DNA of 64,000 nt from SHVO01 sp964576515. GTDB taxonomy: Bacteria; Pseudomonadota; Alphaproteobacteria; Rhodospirillales; Rhodospirillaceae. Location of the stretch: NCBI GenBank assembly GCA_964576515.1, contig CAZNUW010000012.1, positions 1-64,000 on the forward strand. Reading direction: 5' to 3'. The translations under genes and the position numbers were made by a program. Below the pieces are notes generated by a model. It had not been told where the DNA came from and ran no database searches. It was given only the letters and a program-made list of their open reading frames with translations. Positions 1 to 8,224 of the stretch are shown here, in pieces; position 1 is the first letter of the stretch; each line of letters begins with the position of its first letter.

Positions 1-56
1 TCCGCGAAGGCGGCCGCACCGTCGGCGCAGGCGTCGTCGCTAAAATCGTCGAGTAG
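1..56 (+). CDS. tuf: Elongation factor Tu, C-terminal end (partial)
   Basis: Only the last 17 codons and the TAG stop are in the window. They read REGGRTVGAGVVAKIVE, the conserved end of domain 3 of EF-Tu, the GTPase that delivers aminoacyl-tRNA to the ribosome. The rest of the gene lies upstream of the window. tuf directly before rpsJ is the usual str-S10 junction in proteobacteria, which supports the call. A 57-bp gap separates it from rpsJ. Confidence 0.93.
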   Translation, partial: REGGRTVGAGVVAKIVE

Positions 57-113
57 ATTGATATAGGCGGCATCCGCCGGTCGGCGGATGCCGTTCACTT
101 TTGGGTATAGGCC

Positions 114-425
114 ATGATTGACAATCAAAACATTCGCATTCGCCTCAAGGCGTTTGATCATCGCGTGCTCGATCAGTCCACGAAGGAGATCGTCAGCACC
201 GCCAAGCGCACGGGCGCGCAAGTGCGCGGTCCTATTCCCCTGCCGACGCGTATCGAGAAGTTCACCGTGAACCGCTCGCCGCACGTCGACAAGAAGTCGC
301 GTGAACAGTTCGAAATCCGGACTCATCGCCGACTGCTCGACATCGTCGACCCGACTCCTCAGACGGTGGACGCCCTCATGAAGCTCGACCTCGCCGCTGG
401 CGTTGACGTCGAGATCAAGCTCTAA
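114..425 (+). CDS. rpsJ: 30S ribosomal protein S10 (NusE)
   Basis: At 103 residues it is the usual length for S10, which sits in the 30S head and doubles as NusE, the NusB partner in antitermination. Family-typical stretches are visible: GPIPLPTRIEKFTVNRSPHV at residues 40-59, followed by DKKSREQFEIRTH. It is the first gene of the S10 operon here, 57 bp after tuf and 21 bp before the rplC start chosen below. Nothing in it is unusual. Confidence 0.98.
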   Translation: MIDNQNIRIRLKAFDHRVLDQSTKEIVSTAKRTGAQVRGPIPLPTRIEKFTVNRSPHVDKKSREQFEIRTHRRLLDIVDPTPQTVDALMKLDLAAGVDVEIKL

Positions 426-446
426 GAATTCGCGAAGGTGGGACAA

Positions 447-1130
447 ATGCGTTCCGGATTAGTTGCTCAGAAGGTGGGTATGACCCGCCTGTTTACAGCG
501 GAAGGCAATCACGTGCCGGTGACCGTGCTTAAGGTCGACGGTGTGCAGGTGATTGCTCAGCGCACCAAGGAAAAAGACGGCTACACGGCCGTTCAGCTCG
601 GCATCGGCGCCAAGAAGGCCAGCCGCGTCAACAAGGCGACGCGCGGTCACTTCGCCAAGGCGAACATCGAGCCGAAGCGTAAGCTGGTTGAATTCCGCGT
701 CGATGCGGACAAGCTGGTCGACGTCGGCGCCGAACTTTCGGCCGCGCACTTCGTCGCCGGTCAGTTCGTCGATGTGACGGGGACGACCGTCGGTAAGGGT
801 TTCCAGGGCCCGATGAAGCGCTGGAACTTCTCCGGTCTCGAAGCCTCGCACGGCGTGTCCATCTCGCACCGTTCACACGGTTCCACGGGTCAGCGTCAGG
901 ACCCGGGTAAGGTGTGGAAGGGCAAGAAGATGGCCGGTCACCTCGGCGTCGAGCGTGTCACCACCCAGAACCTGCAGGTCGTCCAGGTGGACGAAGCCAA
1001 GGGTTTCATTTTTGTCAAAGGCGCGGTTCCGGGAAACCCGGGCGGCTACGTGTTCGTGAAGGACGCCGTGAAGCGCAAGCTTCCGAAGGATCTGCCGTTG
1101 CCGGCCGGTCTGAAGGCCAAGAAGGACTAA
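447..1130 (+). CDS. rplC: 50S ribosomal protein L3
   Basis: L3 organises 23S rRNA near the peptidyl transferase centre. I chose ATG 447 (MRSGLVAQKVGMTRLF) rather than the in-frame GTG at 438, because the GAAGG at 434-438 is then correctly placed as a Shine-Dalgarno sequence and the protein (227 aa) starts where other L3 proteins do. The signature GKGFQGPMKRW and the loop HGSTGQRQDPGKVWKGKKMA are present. The loop includes the region where PrmB methylates a Gln in other bacteria (known for the family, not shown here). Confidence 0.97.
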   Translation: MRSGLVAQKVGMTRLFTAEGNHVPVTVLKVDGVQVIAQRTKEKDGYTAVQLGIGAKKASRVNKATRGHFAKANIEPKRKLVEFRVDADKLVDVGAELSAAHFVAGQFVDVTGTTVGKGFQGPMKRWNFSGLEASHGVSISHRSHGSTGQRQDPGKVWKGKKMAGHLGVERVTTQNLQVVQVDEAKGFIFVKGAVPGNPGGYVFVKDAVKRKLPKDLPLPAGLKAKKD

Positions 1131-1135
1131 CGGCC

Positions 1136-1759
1136 ATGAAGCTGGACATCATCAATCTCGATAAGAAAAACGTCGGCTCCGTCGACCTTTCCGATGCCAT
1201 TTTCGGCGCGGAAGTCCGCGGCGACATCATGCACCGCGTCGTGCGCTGGCAGCTTGCCAAGCGTCAGGCCGGCACGCACAAGACTAAGGTCGTCAGCGAA
1301 GTCAGCGGCACCACCAAGAAGCCGTACAAGCAGAAGGGCACGGGTTCGGCCCGTCAGGGTTCGCTCCGTTCCGCCCAGATGCGCGGCGGCGGCGTGATCT
1401 TCGGACCGGTCGTGCGCAGCCACGCTTTCAGCCTGCCGAAGAAGATCCGCGCCCTCGGCCTCAAGAGCGCCCTCTCGGCGAAAGCCAAGGAAGGCAAGCT
1501 CATCGTGATCGAGTCCGCCGCCGGCGGTAAGGCCGCGAAGACCAAGGCCCTCGACGCGCAGATCAAGAAGCTCGGCTGGACCTCGGCGCTCATCATCGAC
1601 GGCGCGCAGGTGGACGAGGGCTTTGCCCGCGCCGCCCGCAACATCCCGGGCATCGACGTTCTGCCGACCCAGGGCGCCAATGTTTACGACATCCTGCGTC
1701 GCGACACCCTGGTGTTGACCAAGGCCGCGATTGAGAAGCTTGAGGAGCGGTTGAAATGA
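1136..1759 (+). CDS. rplD: 50S ribosomal protein L4
   Basis: L4 lines the peptide exit tunnel and in enterobacteria represses its own S10 operon; whether it does so here cannot be seen. The frame is open from further upstream inside rplC, but ATG 1136 (MKLDIINLDKK), five bases after the rplC stop, gives a normal 207-aa protein. The tunnel-reaching loop with KQKGTGSARQGSLRSAQMRG and GGVIFGP is intact. The stop overlaps the rplW start by four bases (ATGA), indicating translational coupling. Confidence 0.97.
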   Translation: MKLDIINLDKKNVGSVDLSDAIFGAEVRGDIMHRVVRWQLAKRQAGTHKTKVVSEVSGTTKKPYKQKGTGSARQGSLRSAQMRGGGVIFGPVVRSHAFSLPKKIRALGLKSALSAKAKEGKLIVIESAAGGKAAKTKALDAQIKKLGWTSALIIDGAQVDEGFARAARNIPGIDVLPTQGANVYDILRRDTLVLTKAAIEKLEERLK

Positions 1760-2106
1760 GCCCCGCAGCAGAAAAGAAGCCGGTCAGCAAGTCGGCCGCC
1801 AAGAAGGCGGTTGCCAACGAAGCCGAGCTGTACGACTACATCCGCGCGCCGATGATCACGGAAAAGGCGACGATGGCGTCCGAACACAACCAGTTTGTGT
1901 TCCGCGTGCCGCTCAATGCGTCCAAGCCGAAGATCAAGCAGGCCGTTGAAAGCCTGTTCAAGGTCCAAGTCACGGCCGTGAACACGCTCATCACCAAGGG
2001 CAAGTTGAAGCGCTTCCGTGGCCGTCCTGGCCGCCGGAGCGATGTGAAGAAAGCCATCGTGACCCTGGCCGCCGGCCAGTCGATCGATGTGACCACGGGA
2101 CTCTAA
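1756..2106 (+). CDS. rplW: 50S ribosomal protein L23
   Basis: L23 sits at the tunnel exit and docks trigger factor and SRP. At 116 aa it is longer than the usual ~100 aa. The first ~27 residues are a Lys/Ala-rich lead (with KSAAKKAVANEAE) before the conserved YDYIRAPMITEKATM. The ATG overlaps the rplD stop (ATGA), so this start is well supported and the basic lead is probably real. The rRNA-binding part (GKLKRFRGRPGRRSDVKKA) is standard. Confidence 0.96.
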   Translation: MSPAAEKKPVSKSAAKKAVANEAELYDYIRAPMITEKATMASEHNQFVFRVPLNASKPKIKQAVESLFKVQVTAVNTLITKGKLKRFRGRPGRRSDVKKAIVTLAAGQSIDVTTGL

Positions 2107-2109
2107 GCC

Positions 2110-2946
2110 ATGGCTTTGAAGACATTTAATCCCATTACCCCGTCGCTGCGCGGCACGGTCCTCGTTGATCGTTCCGACCTGCACAAGGGCAAGCCGGTCA
2201 AGGAATTGACCGAAGGCATGCACTCGACGGGTGGCCGTAACCACTCCGGCCGCATCACCAGCCGCTTCATGGGTGGCGGTCACAAGCGCCGCTATCGCCT
2301 CGTCGACTTCAAGCGCAAGAAGAAGGACGTCGTCGCGACGGTCGAGCGCCTGGAATACGATCCGTACCGCACGGCGTTCATCGCGCTCATCAAGTACGCG
2401 GATGGCGAGCTCGCCTACATCCTGGCGCCGCAGCGCCTGAAGGCCGGCGACAAGATCATTGCCGCCGACCAGGCCGACATTAAGCCGGGCAACGCGATGC
2501 CCCTCAAGAACATGCCGGTCGGCACCATCGTGCACAACGTCGAGCTCAAGCTCGGCGGTGGCGGCAAGATGGCCCGTTCGGCGGGCTGCTACGCGCAGCT
2601 CATCGGTAAGGACAGCGGTTACGCCCAGTTGCGCCTGTCGTCGGGCGAACTGCGCATGGTGCGCGCGGAATGCGTCGCCACCGTCGGCGCCGTGTCCAAC
2701 CCGGACAATCAGAACATCAATCTTGGTAAAGCCGGCCGTATGCGCTGGCTGGGTTTCAAGCCGCACCAGCGTGGTGTCGCCATGAACCCGGTCGACCATC
2801 CGCTCGGCGGCGGTGAAGGCAAAACCTCGGGCGGCCGTCATCCGGTCACCCCGTGGGGTAAGCCGACGAAGGGCAAGCGTACGCGTAACAATAAGCGCAC
2901 GCAGAACCTCATCATGCGTAGCCGTCACCTGGCGAAGAAAGCTTAA
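2110..2946 (+). CDS. rplB: 50S ribosomal protein L2
   Basis: L2 (278 aa, normal length) is needed for subunit joining and peptidyl transfer. It carries the near-invariant GGGEGKTSGGRHPVTPWGKP at residues ~228-247. That segment includes the functionally important histidine known from E. coli L2. It starts three bases after rplW, so it belongs to the same transcript. Nothing is unusual. Confidence 0.98.
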   Translation: MALKTFNPITPSLRGTVLVDRSDLHKGKPVKELTEGMHSTGGRNHSGRITSRFMGGGHKRRYRLVDFKRKKKDVVATVERLEYDPYRTAFIALIKYADGELAYILAPQRLKAGDKIIAADQADIKPGNAMPLKNMPVGTIVHNVELKLGGGGKMARSAGCYAQLIGKDSGYAQLRLSSGELRMVRAECVATVGAVSNPDNQNINLGKAGRMRWLGFKPHQRGVAMNPVDHPLGGGEGKTSGGRHPVTPWGKPTKGKRTRNNKRTQNLIMRSRHLAKKA

Positions 2947-2957
2947 GGAGAGCGAAC

Positions 2958-3245
2958 GTGGCACGTTCAGTTTGGAAGGGTCCTTTCGTCGACGGCTATC
3001 TCTTGAAGAAGGCCGAGACGGTTCGCGGTTCAGGCCGCAACGAAGTGATTAAGACGTGGTCGCGCCGCTCCACGATTCTCCCGCAGTTTGTCGGGCTGAC
3101 GTTTGGCGTGCACAACGGGCACAAGCATGTTCCGGTGCTGGTCACCGAAAACATGATCGGCCACAAGTTCGGCGAGTTCGCGCCGACCCGTACGTTCTAT
3201 GGCCACACGGGCGACAAGAAAGCCGCCGCTCCGGGCGGCAAGTAA
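2958..3245 (+). CDS. rpsS: 30S ribosomal protein S19
   Basis: S19 (95 aa) sits in the 30S head with S13 and contacts the A-site finger. It begins with a GTG codon behind a clear AAGGAG at 2945-2950 and reads MARSVWKGPFVDGYLLKKAE. The family core HNGHKHVPVLVTENMIGHKFGEF is present (residues ~53-75), and the C-terminus is slightly extended with Lys/Ala/Gly. Its place between rplB and rplV is canonical. Confidence 0.97.
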   Translation: MARSVWKGPFVDGYLLKKAETVRGSGRNEVIKTWSRRSTILPQFVGLTFGVHNGHKHVPVLVTENMIGHKFGEFAPTRTFYGHTGDKKAAAPGGK

Positions 3246-3255
3246 GGACTAAGTC

Positions 3256-3636
3256 ATGAGCAAGAAAAGCGCACCGCGCCGCGTCGGCGAAACGGAAGCC
3301 AGAGCGTTCTCCCGCTCGATCCGCGTCAGCCCGCGCAAACTGAACCTGATGGCGCAGCTGATCCGCGGCAAGAGCGCCGAAGCCGCGCTCGCCGAACTCA
3401 CGTTCAACAAGCGCCGCATCGCGATCGAAGTGAAGACCGTGCTCGAGTCCGCGATCGCGAACGCCGAGAACAACCATCAGCTCGATGTCGACCAGCTGTA
3501 TGTGGCGCAAGCCTACGTCGGTAAGTCGATCGTCATGAAGCGTTGGAGCCCGCGTGCCCGTGGCCGCGTCGGCCACATCACCAAGCCGTTCAGCAATCTC
3601 ACGATTGTCGTTCGTGAGAAGAGGGAGACCGCCTAA
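3256..3636 (+). CDS. rplV: 50S ribosomal protein L22
   Basis: L22 (126 aa) contributes the beta-hairpin that narrows the exit tunnel, the site of macrolide and stalling-peptide contacts in other bacteria. The signature SPRKLNLMAQLIRGKSAEAAL is at residues ~25-45 and the hairpin tip RWSPRARGRVGHI near the C-terminus. Its TAA stop shares its last base with the rpsC ATG (TAATG), a tight coupling. Confidence 0.97.
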   Translation: MSKKSAPRRVGETEARAFSRSIRVSPRKLNLMAQLIRGKSAEAALAELTFNKRRIAIEVKTVLESAIANAENNHQLDVDQLYVAQAYVGKSIVMKRWSPRARGRVGHITKPFSNLTIVVREKRETA

Positions 3637-4334
3637 TGGGTCAGAAAGTCAATCCGGTCGGGCTGCGCCTCGGCATTAACCGCACGTGGGACTCGCGCTG
3701 GTACGCGAACCGCGGTCAGTATGCCACGCTCCTCCACCAGGACATCGAGATCCGCGACTACCTGAAAGAGCGCCTGGCCCAGGCCGGCGTTGCGCGCGTG
3801 ATCATCGAGCGCCCCGCGAAGAAGGCCCGCATCACCATTCACACCGCCCGTCCGGGTGTCGTGATCGGTAAGAAGGGCGCCGACATCGAAGTGATCCGCA
3901 AGGATCTGCAGAAGATGACCGGCAGCGAAGTGCACCTGAACATCGTTGAAATCCGCAAGCCGGAAATCGATGCGCAGCTCGTCGCCGAAAACATCGCGCA
4001 GCAGCTCGAGCGCCGCGTGGCGTTCCGCCGCGCCATGAAGCGCGCCGTGCAGGCCGCCATGCGCCTCGGTGCCGGCGGGATCCGTATCACCTGCTCCGGC
4101 CGTTTGGGCGGCGCTGAAATCGCGCGCGTCGAATGGTACCGCGAAGGCCGTGTGCCGCTGCACACCCTGCGCGCCGACGTCGACTACGGTGAAGGCACCG
4201 CGAAGACCACCTACGGGACCTGCGGTGTGAAGGTGTGGATCTTCAAGGGCGAGATCCTCGAACACGATCCGATGGCGCAAGACAAGCGCGCCGCCGGCGA
4301 CGCCCAGACCCCGCGCCCCGACGCGCGCGGTTAA
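3636..4334 (+). CDS. rpsC: 30S ribosomal protein S3
   Basis: S3 (232 aa) forms part of the mRNA entry pore and helicase site. The N-terminal MGQKVNPVGLRLGINRTWDS and the KH-domain loop GVVIGKKGADIEVI (residues ~70-83) are clear, and the C-terminal S3 domain GRLGGAEIARVEWYREGRVP follows. The start overlaps the rplV stop by one base. Length is within the normal range. Confidence 0.98.
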   Translation: MGQKVNPVGLRLGINRTWDSRWYANRGQYATLLHQDIEIRDYLKERLAQAGVARVIIERPAKKARITIHTARPGVVIGKKGADIEVIRKDLQKMTGSEVHLNIVEIRKPEIDAQLVAENIAQQLERRVAFRRAMKRAVQAAMRLGAGGIRITCSGRLGGAEIARVEWYREGRVPLHTLRADVDYGEGTAKTTYGTCGVKVWIFKGEILEHDPMAQDKRAAGDAQTPRPDARG

Positions 4335-4359
4335 GGCATAGGAACGGAAATACGTCGTC

Positions 4360-4773
4360 ATGTTGCAACCGAAACGCACAAAATTCCGCAAGGCCTTCAA
4401 AGGCCGTATCCATGGTGTCGCCAAGGGCGGCTCCACCTTGAACTTCGGCTCGTACGGCCTGAAGGCGATGGCGCCCGAGCGCGTCACCGCCCGTCAGATC
4501 GAAGCCGCGCGCCGCGCGCTCACGCGCTTCATGAAGCGTCAGGGCCGCGTGTGGATCCGTATTTTCCCGGACGTGCCGGTGTCGAAGAAGCCGGCCGAAG
4601 TCCGTCAGGGTAAAGGGAAGGGCTCGCCCGAATATTGGGTGTGCCGCATTAAGCCGGGCCGCATCATGTTTGAAGTGGACGGTGTGTCGGCCGAAATGGC
4701 CCGTGAAGGTTTTGCTCTGGCGTCTGCGAAGCTGCCGATCAAAACCAAAATGGTCTCGCGTATCGGAGCGTAA
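4360..4773 (+). CDS. rplP: 50S ribosomal protein L16
   Basis: L16 (137 aa) helps organise the tRNA A-site on the 50S. It begins MLQPKRTKFRKAFKGRIHG and contains the conserved RIFPDVPVSKKPAEVRQGKG and GSPEYWVCRIKPGRIMFE (residues ~68-107). Length and order (rpsC-rplP-rpmC) are canonical. Three bases separate it from rpmC. Confidence 0.98.
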   Translation: MLQPKRTKFRKAFKGRIHGVAKGGSTLNFGSYGLKAMAPERVTARQIEAARRALTRFMKRQGRVWIRIFPDVPVSKKPAEVRQGKGKGSPEYWVCRIKPGRIMFEVDGVSAEMAREGFALASAKLPIKTKMVSRIGA

Positions 4774-4776
4774 GTC

Positions 4777-4986
4777 ATGACCAGCAAAGCAACGGAATTG
4801 CGCGCTAAGAACGCGGAAGAACTTCAGGGCCGTCTCGGCGACCTCAAGAAAGAGCAGTTCAACCTGCGCTTCCAGAAGGCCTCGGGCCAGCTGACCAATA
4901 CCGCCCAGTTCGGGCGCGTCCGCCGCGAAATCGCGCGGATTAAGACAATTCTGCAAGAACGCAGCAGCGAAAAAGCTGCGTCGTAA
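4777..4986 (+). CDS. rpmC: 50S ribosomal protein L29
   Basis: L29 (69 aa) is a helical hairpin near the tunnel exit beside L23. The sequence ELRAKNAEELQGRLGDLKKE followed by QFNLRFQKASGQL and RRE(I)ARIKTIL fits the family. It lies three bases after rplP and 21 bases before rpsQ. No anomaly was seen. Confidence 0.96.
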   Translation: MTSKATELRAKNAEELQGRLGDLKKEQFNLRFQKASGQLTNTAQFGRVRREIARIKTILQERSSEKAAS

Positions 4987-5007
4987 GCGGGCGAGAGGAA
5001 GAAGAAA

Positions 5008-5247
5008 ATGCCGAGACGAATTCTCCAAGGCGTGGTCGTCAGCGATAAGCAGGACAAGACCGTGGTCGTGCGCGTCGAACGCCGCATGATGCACCCGATC
5101 TATAAGAAGTTCATCCGCCGCAGCAAGAAGTTCGCCGCGCATGATGAGAACAACGTCGGCAAGATCGGCGATGTGGTGCGTATCCGCGAATGCGCGCCGA
5201 TCTCGAAGTCGAAGAAGTGGGAACTGGTCCTGGACAAGGCCGAGTAA
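5008..5247 (+). CDS. rpsQ: 30S ribosomal protein S17
   Basis: S17 (79 aa) is an OB-fold primary 16S rRNA binder. It reads MPRRILQGVVVSDKQDKTVV, then VERRMMHPIYKKFI and the family end IRECAPISKSKKWELV. A purine-rich GCGAGAGGAAGAAG provides the ribosome-binding site. Length is normal. Confidence 0.97.
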   Translation: MPRRILQGVVVSDKQDKTVVVRVERRMMHPIYKKFIRRSKKFAAHDENNVGKIGDVVRIRECAPISKSKKWELVLDKAE

Positions 5248-5278
5248 TCGGAACCACCAGGGATAAGGACGTAAAACC

Positions 5279-5647
5279 ATGATTCAGATGCAATCCAACT
5301 TGGATGTTGCCGATAACTCTGGCGCCAAACGCGTCATGTGCATCAAGGTGCTCGGCGGCTCCAAACGTAAGTTCGCCGCGATCGGCGACGTGATCGTTGT
5401 CTCCGTGAAGGACGCCATCCCGCGCGGCCGCGTGAAGAAGGGCGATGTTCATCGCGCCGTCATCGTGCGTACGGCGAAGGAACTGCGCCGCGCCGACGGC
5501 ACTGCGATCCGTTTCGATCACAACGCGGCCGTGCTCATCAACAAGCAGGGCGAGCCGATCGGCACGCGTATTTTCGGACCGGTGACCCGTGAACTCCGCT
5601 CGAAGAAGTTCATGAAGATCGTTTCGCTGGCGCCGGAGGTCCTCTAA
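5279..5647 (+). CDS. rplN: 50S ribosomal protein L14
   Basis: L14 (122 aa) contacts the 30S subunit at bridges B5/B8 and is the docking site of the silencing factor RsfS. The motifs MIQMQSNLDVADNSGAKRVM at the start and the C-terminal FGPVTRELRSKKFMKIVSLA are diagnostic. Its last base is shared with the rplX start (TAATG), so the two are coupled. Nothing is unusual. Confidence 0.98.
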   Translation: MIQMQSNLDVADNSGAKRVMCIKVLGGSKRKFAAIGDVIVVSVKDAIPRGRVKKGDVHRAVIVRTAKELRRADGTAIRFDHNAAVLINKQGEPIGTRIFGPVTRELRSKKFMKIVSLAPEVL

Positions 5648-5964
5648 TGGCCAAGATGAAAATCAAGAAGGGCGACAACGTGATCGTCCTCACGGGCCGC
5701 GACAAGGGCAAGACCGGTACGGTTTTGAAGGCCCTTCCGAGCGAAAGCCGTGTGATCGTGCAAGGCGTGAATATCGCCAAGCGTCACCAGCGCCAGACGG
5801 CGCAGGACCGCGGCGGCATCATCGAAAAGGAAGCGTCGATCCACGTTTCCAACGTGGCGCACGTCGACCCGAAAGAAAAGAAAGCCACCCGTATTGGCTT
5901 CAAGACGCTCGATGACAAAAGCAAAGTCCGCACCGCCCGTCGGTCCGGCGAAGTCATCGACTAG
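5647..5964 (+). CDS. rplX: 50S ribosomal protein L24
   Basis: L24 (105 aa) is an assembly initiator for the 50S and lies beside the tunnel exit. The N-terminal KOW motif KGDNVIVLTGRDKGKTGTV (residues ~7-25) is plain, followed by VIVQGVNIAKRHQRQT and the IIEKEASIHVSNVAHVDP block. The start overlaps the rplN stop by one base. Confidence 0.97.
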   Translation: MAKMKIKKGDNVIVLTGRDKGKTGTVLKALPSESRVIVQGVNIAKRHQRQTAQDRGGIIEKEASIHVSNVAHVDPKEKKATRIGFKTLDDKSKVRTARRSGEVID

Positions 5965-5978
5965 GAAGGACGAAGACC

Positions 5979-6518
5979 ATGGCGCGTTTGCGTAAACAGT
6001 ATGATGACGTCATCCGGAAAAGCTTGGCCGACAAGTTCGGCTACAAGAACCCGATGGCGATCCCGAAGCTGACCAAGATCGTCCTGAACATGGGCGTTGG
6101 CGAAGCTTCGCAGGACAAGAAGAAGATCGAGGGCGCTGTCGAGAACATGACGGCGATCGCCGGTCAGAAGCCGAACATCACCAAGTCGAGCAAGGCGATT
6201 GCGAACTTCAAGCTGCGTGAAGGCCAGATGGTCGGCTGCAGTGTGACGCTCCGCAAGACCCGCATGTACGAATTCCTCGACCGTTTGGTGAACGTCGCTC
6301 TGCCGCGCGTGCGTGACTTCCGCGGCCTCAACGGCAAGAGCTTCGACGGCGCCGGCAACTACAACATGGGCCTCAAGGAACAGATCGTGTTCCCGGAAAT
6401 CGATTACGACAAGATCGACAAGGTCCGCGGCATGAACATCACCATCTGCACGACGGCCAAGACCGACGAAGAAGCGCGCGCGCTGCTCGAAGGTTTTGAA
6501 ATGCCGTTCCAGAAATAG
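5979..6518 (+). CDS. rplE: 50S ribosomal protein L5
   Basis: L5 (179 aa) binds 5S rRNA and the P-site tRNA. Family landmarks are IPKLTKIVLNMGVGEA (residues ~28-43), ITKSSKAIANFKLREG and the C-terminal GMNITICTTAKTDEEARALL. Length is normal. It lies in the spc order rplX-rplE-rpsN. Confidence 0.98.
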   Translation: MARLRKQYDDVIRKSLADKFGYKNPMAIPKLTKIVLNMGVGEASQDKKKIEGAVENMTAIAGQKPNITKSSKAIANFKLREGQMVGCSVTLRKTRMYEFLDRLVNVALPRVRDFRGLNGKSFDGAGNYNMGLKEQIVFPEIDYDKIDKVRGMNITICTTAKTDEEARALLEGFEMPFQK

Positions 6519-6535
6519 CCGGAGAACTGGATCCC

Positions 6536-6841
6536 ATGGCTAAGACGAGCAACGTTGAACGCAATAACAAGCGCCGCCGTATGGTGAAGTCGCTGGGCAA
6601 CAAGCGTAAGAAGCTGAAGGCGATCATCATGGATCGCGACACGACTGACGAAGACCGCTTTGCGGCCGTCCTGAAGCTTGCTCAGGTTCCGCGCAACTCC
6701 TCGAAGGTCCGCATCCGTAACCGGTGCGAACTGACGGGCCGTCCGCGCGCGACCTATCGCAAGTTCAAGATGGCGCGCAACAAGCTGCGTGAGCTGGCCT
6801 CGAAGGGTCAGATTCCCGGCATGGTCAAGTCGAGCTGGTAA
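6536..6841 (+). CDS. rpsN: 30S ribosomal protein S14 (zinc-free type)
   Basis: S14 (101 aa) is in the 30S head. This is the long form without the four zinc cysteines: the only cysteine is in RNRCELTGRPRATYRKF (residues ~61-77), and the end reads ASKGQIPGMVKSSW, as in most alphaproteobacterial S14 proteins. It starts 17 bases after rplE. Confidence 0.97.
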   Translation: MAKTSNVERNNKRRRMVKSLGNKRKKLKAIIMDRDTTDEDRFAAVLKLAQVPRNSSKVRIRNRCELTGRPRATYRKFKMARNKLRELASKGQIPGMVKSSW

Positions 6842-6853
6842 GGAGCATATCAA

Positions 6854-7252
6854 GTGTCAATGACCGATCCTGTTGGTGATTTGCTCACCCGTATCCGCAA
6901 CGGACAGCGGGCGAACAAGTCCTCGATCACGGCCCCGGCCTCGAAGCTGCGCGAGAGCGTGCTGCGCGTTCTGGAACGCGAAGGCTACATCCGCGGCTTC
7001 TCCCGCGCGAACGTGCGCGCCGGCGTGGAAGAGCTGACCATCGAACTGAAGTACAACGAAGGCGAGCCGGTCATTAATAAGATCGAGCGCGTCTCGAAGC
7101 CCGGTCGTCGCGTTTACGCGAAGATCAAGGACTTGCAGAAGGTCTATAACGGCCTCGGCATCTCCATTCTCTCGACGCCTCGCGGCGTCATGTCTGATGC
7201 GGAAGCGCGCCAAGCCAACGTCGGCGGCGAAGTGCTCTGCCAAGTGTTCTAA
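6854..7252 (+). CDS. rpsH: 30S ribosomal protein S8
   Basis: S8 (132 aa) nucleates the 30S platform and in enterobacteria represses the spc operon. GTG 6854 (reading M-S-MTDPVGDLLTRIRNGQ) follows AAGGAG at 6840-6845. An ATG two codons later could also be used. The C-terminal GISILSTPRGVMSDAEARQA block is diagnostic. Confidence 0.97.
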   Translation: MSMTDPVGDLLTRIRNGQRANKSSITAPASKLRESVLRVLEREGYIRGFSRANVRAGVEELTIELKYNEGEPVINKIERVSKPGRRVYAKIKDLQKVYNGLGISILSTPRGVMSDAEARQANVGGEVLCQVF

Positions 7253-7279
7253 CCGGACACGGATTGAAGGAAGCGTACG

Positions 7280-7813
7280 ATGTCACGTGTAGGCAAATAT
7301 CCGGTGGTCATCCCGAGCGGCGTCACCGTTACCATGGCGGGCAAGCTCGTCACGGTGAAGGGCAAGCTGGGCGAACTGAAGCTCGACACCAGCGATGACG
7401 TTGAAACCAGCGTCACCGACGGCAAAGTGTGGGTGAAGACCAAGAACGAAACAAAGCGCGCCCGCGCGCAGTGGGGCACGACCCGCGCCACCATCAACAA
7501 CATGGTGAAGGGCGTCAGCCAGGGTTACAAGAAGATCCTCGACATCAACGGCGTCGGTTTCAAGGCCGCCGCTCAGGGCAAGAAGCTGACGCTGAACCTC
7601 GGGTTCTCGCACGACGTGATCTACGAGATCCCGGCCGGCATCGAAGTGAAGACGCCGACCGCGGTGCAGATCGAAGTGTCGGGCGCCGACCGTCAGAAGG
7701 TTGGCCAGGTCGCCGCGGAAATCCGCGCCTACAAGGAGCCGGAGCCGTACAAGGGCAAGGGCATCAAGTACTCTGACGAGTTCATCCTTCGTAAAGAAGG
7801 CAAGAAGAAGTAA
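7280..7813 (+). CDS. rplF: 50S ribosomal protein L6
   Basis: L6 (177 aa) lies near the sarcin-ricin loop and factor-binding site. It begins MSRVGKYPVVIPSGVTVTM and ends with the L6 signature PEPYKGKGIKYSDE (residues ~154-167) and a basic tail. Two L6 repeats are visible, the second starting near GVGFKAAAQGKKL. Length is normal. Confidence 0.98.
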   Translation: MSRVGKYPVVIPSGVTVTMAGKLVTVKGKLGELKLDTSDDVETSVTDGKVWVKTKNETKRARAQWGTTRATINNMVKGVSQGYKKILDINGVGFKAAAQGKKLTLNLGFSHDVIYEIPAGIEVKTPTAVQIEVSGADRQKVGQVAAEIRAYKEPEPYKGKGIKYSDEFILRKEGKKK

Positions 7814-7836
7814 GGCGCGGGACAAGGAATTAAGCG

Positions 7837-8199
7837 ATGAGCAACAACATTATTCGGACCCAGCGACGCAAGCAGCGTACGCGCTTTGCGATCAAAGCGT
7901 CGGCGCATGGCCGTCCGCGCCTTTCCGTGTTCCGGTCGGGTCGTCACATCTACGCGCAAGTCATCGCCGACGAAGATGGTCGCACGTTGGCCGCCGCGTC
8001 GAGCGTCGACACGGATTTGAAGGGCAAGATCAAGATCGGCGCTTCCAAGGAAGCCGCTGCGGTGGTGGGCAAGTTGCTCGCCGAGCGCGCCGTGAAGGCG
8101 GGCGTGAAGGAAGTCATCTTTGATCGTGGCAGCTACATGTTCCACGGTCGCGTCAAGGCGTTGGCCGACGCGGCGCGTGAAGCCGGTCTGTCGTTCTAG
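7837..8199 (+). CDS. rplR: 50S ribosomal protein L18
   Basis: L18 (120 aa) binds 5S rRNA with L5. The motifs RPRLSVFRSGRHIYAQVI (residues ~27-44) and FDRGSYMFHGRVKALADAAR (~94-113) are characteristic. The N-terminus is strongly basic (RTQRRKQRTRF), as expected for rRNA contact. Its position between rplF and rpsE is canonical. Confidence 0.97.
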   Translation: MSNNIIRTQRRKQRTRFAIKASAHGRPRLSVFRSGRHIYAQVIADEDGRTLAAASSVDTDLKGKIKIGASKEAAAVVGKLLAERAVKAGVKEVIFDRGSYMFHGRVKALADAAREAGLSF

Positions 8200-8224
8200 G
8201 CCGGATAAGTAAGGGAAATAAGAA

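Noticed and set aside
1684..2964. Long minus-strand frame (426 codons) antisense to rplW-rplB
   Set aside because: It lies over several certain ribosomal genes; high-GC third positions make long antisense frames by chance, and the translation has no recognisable domain.
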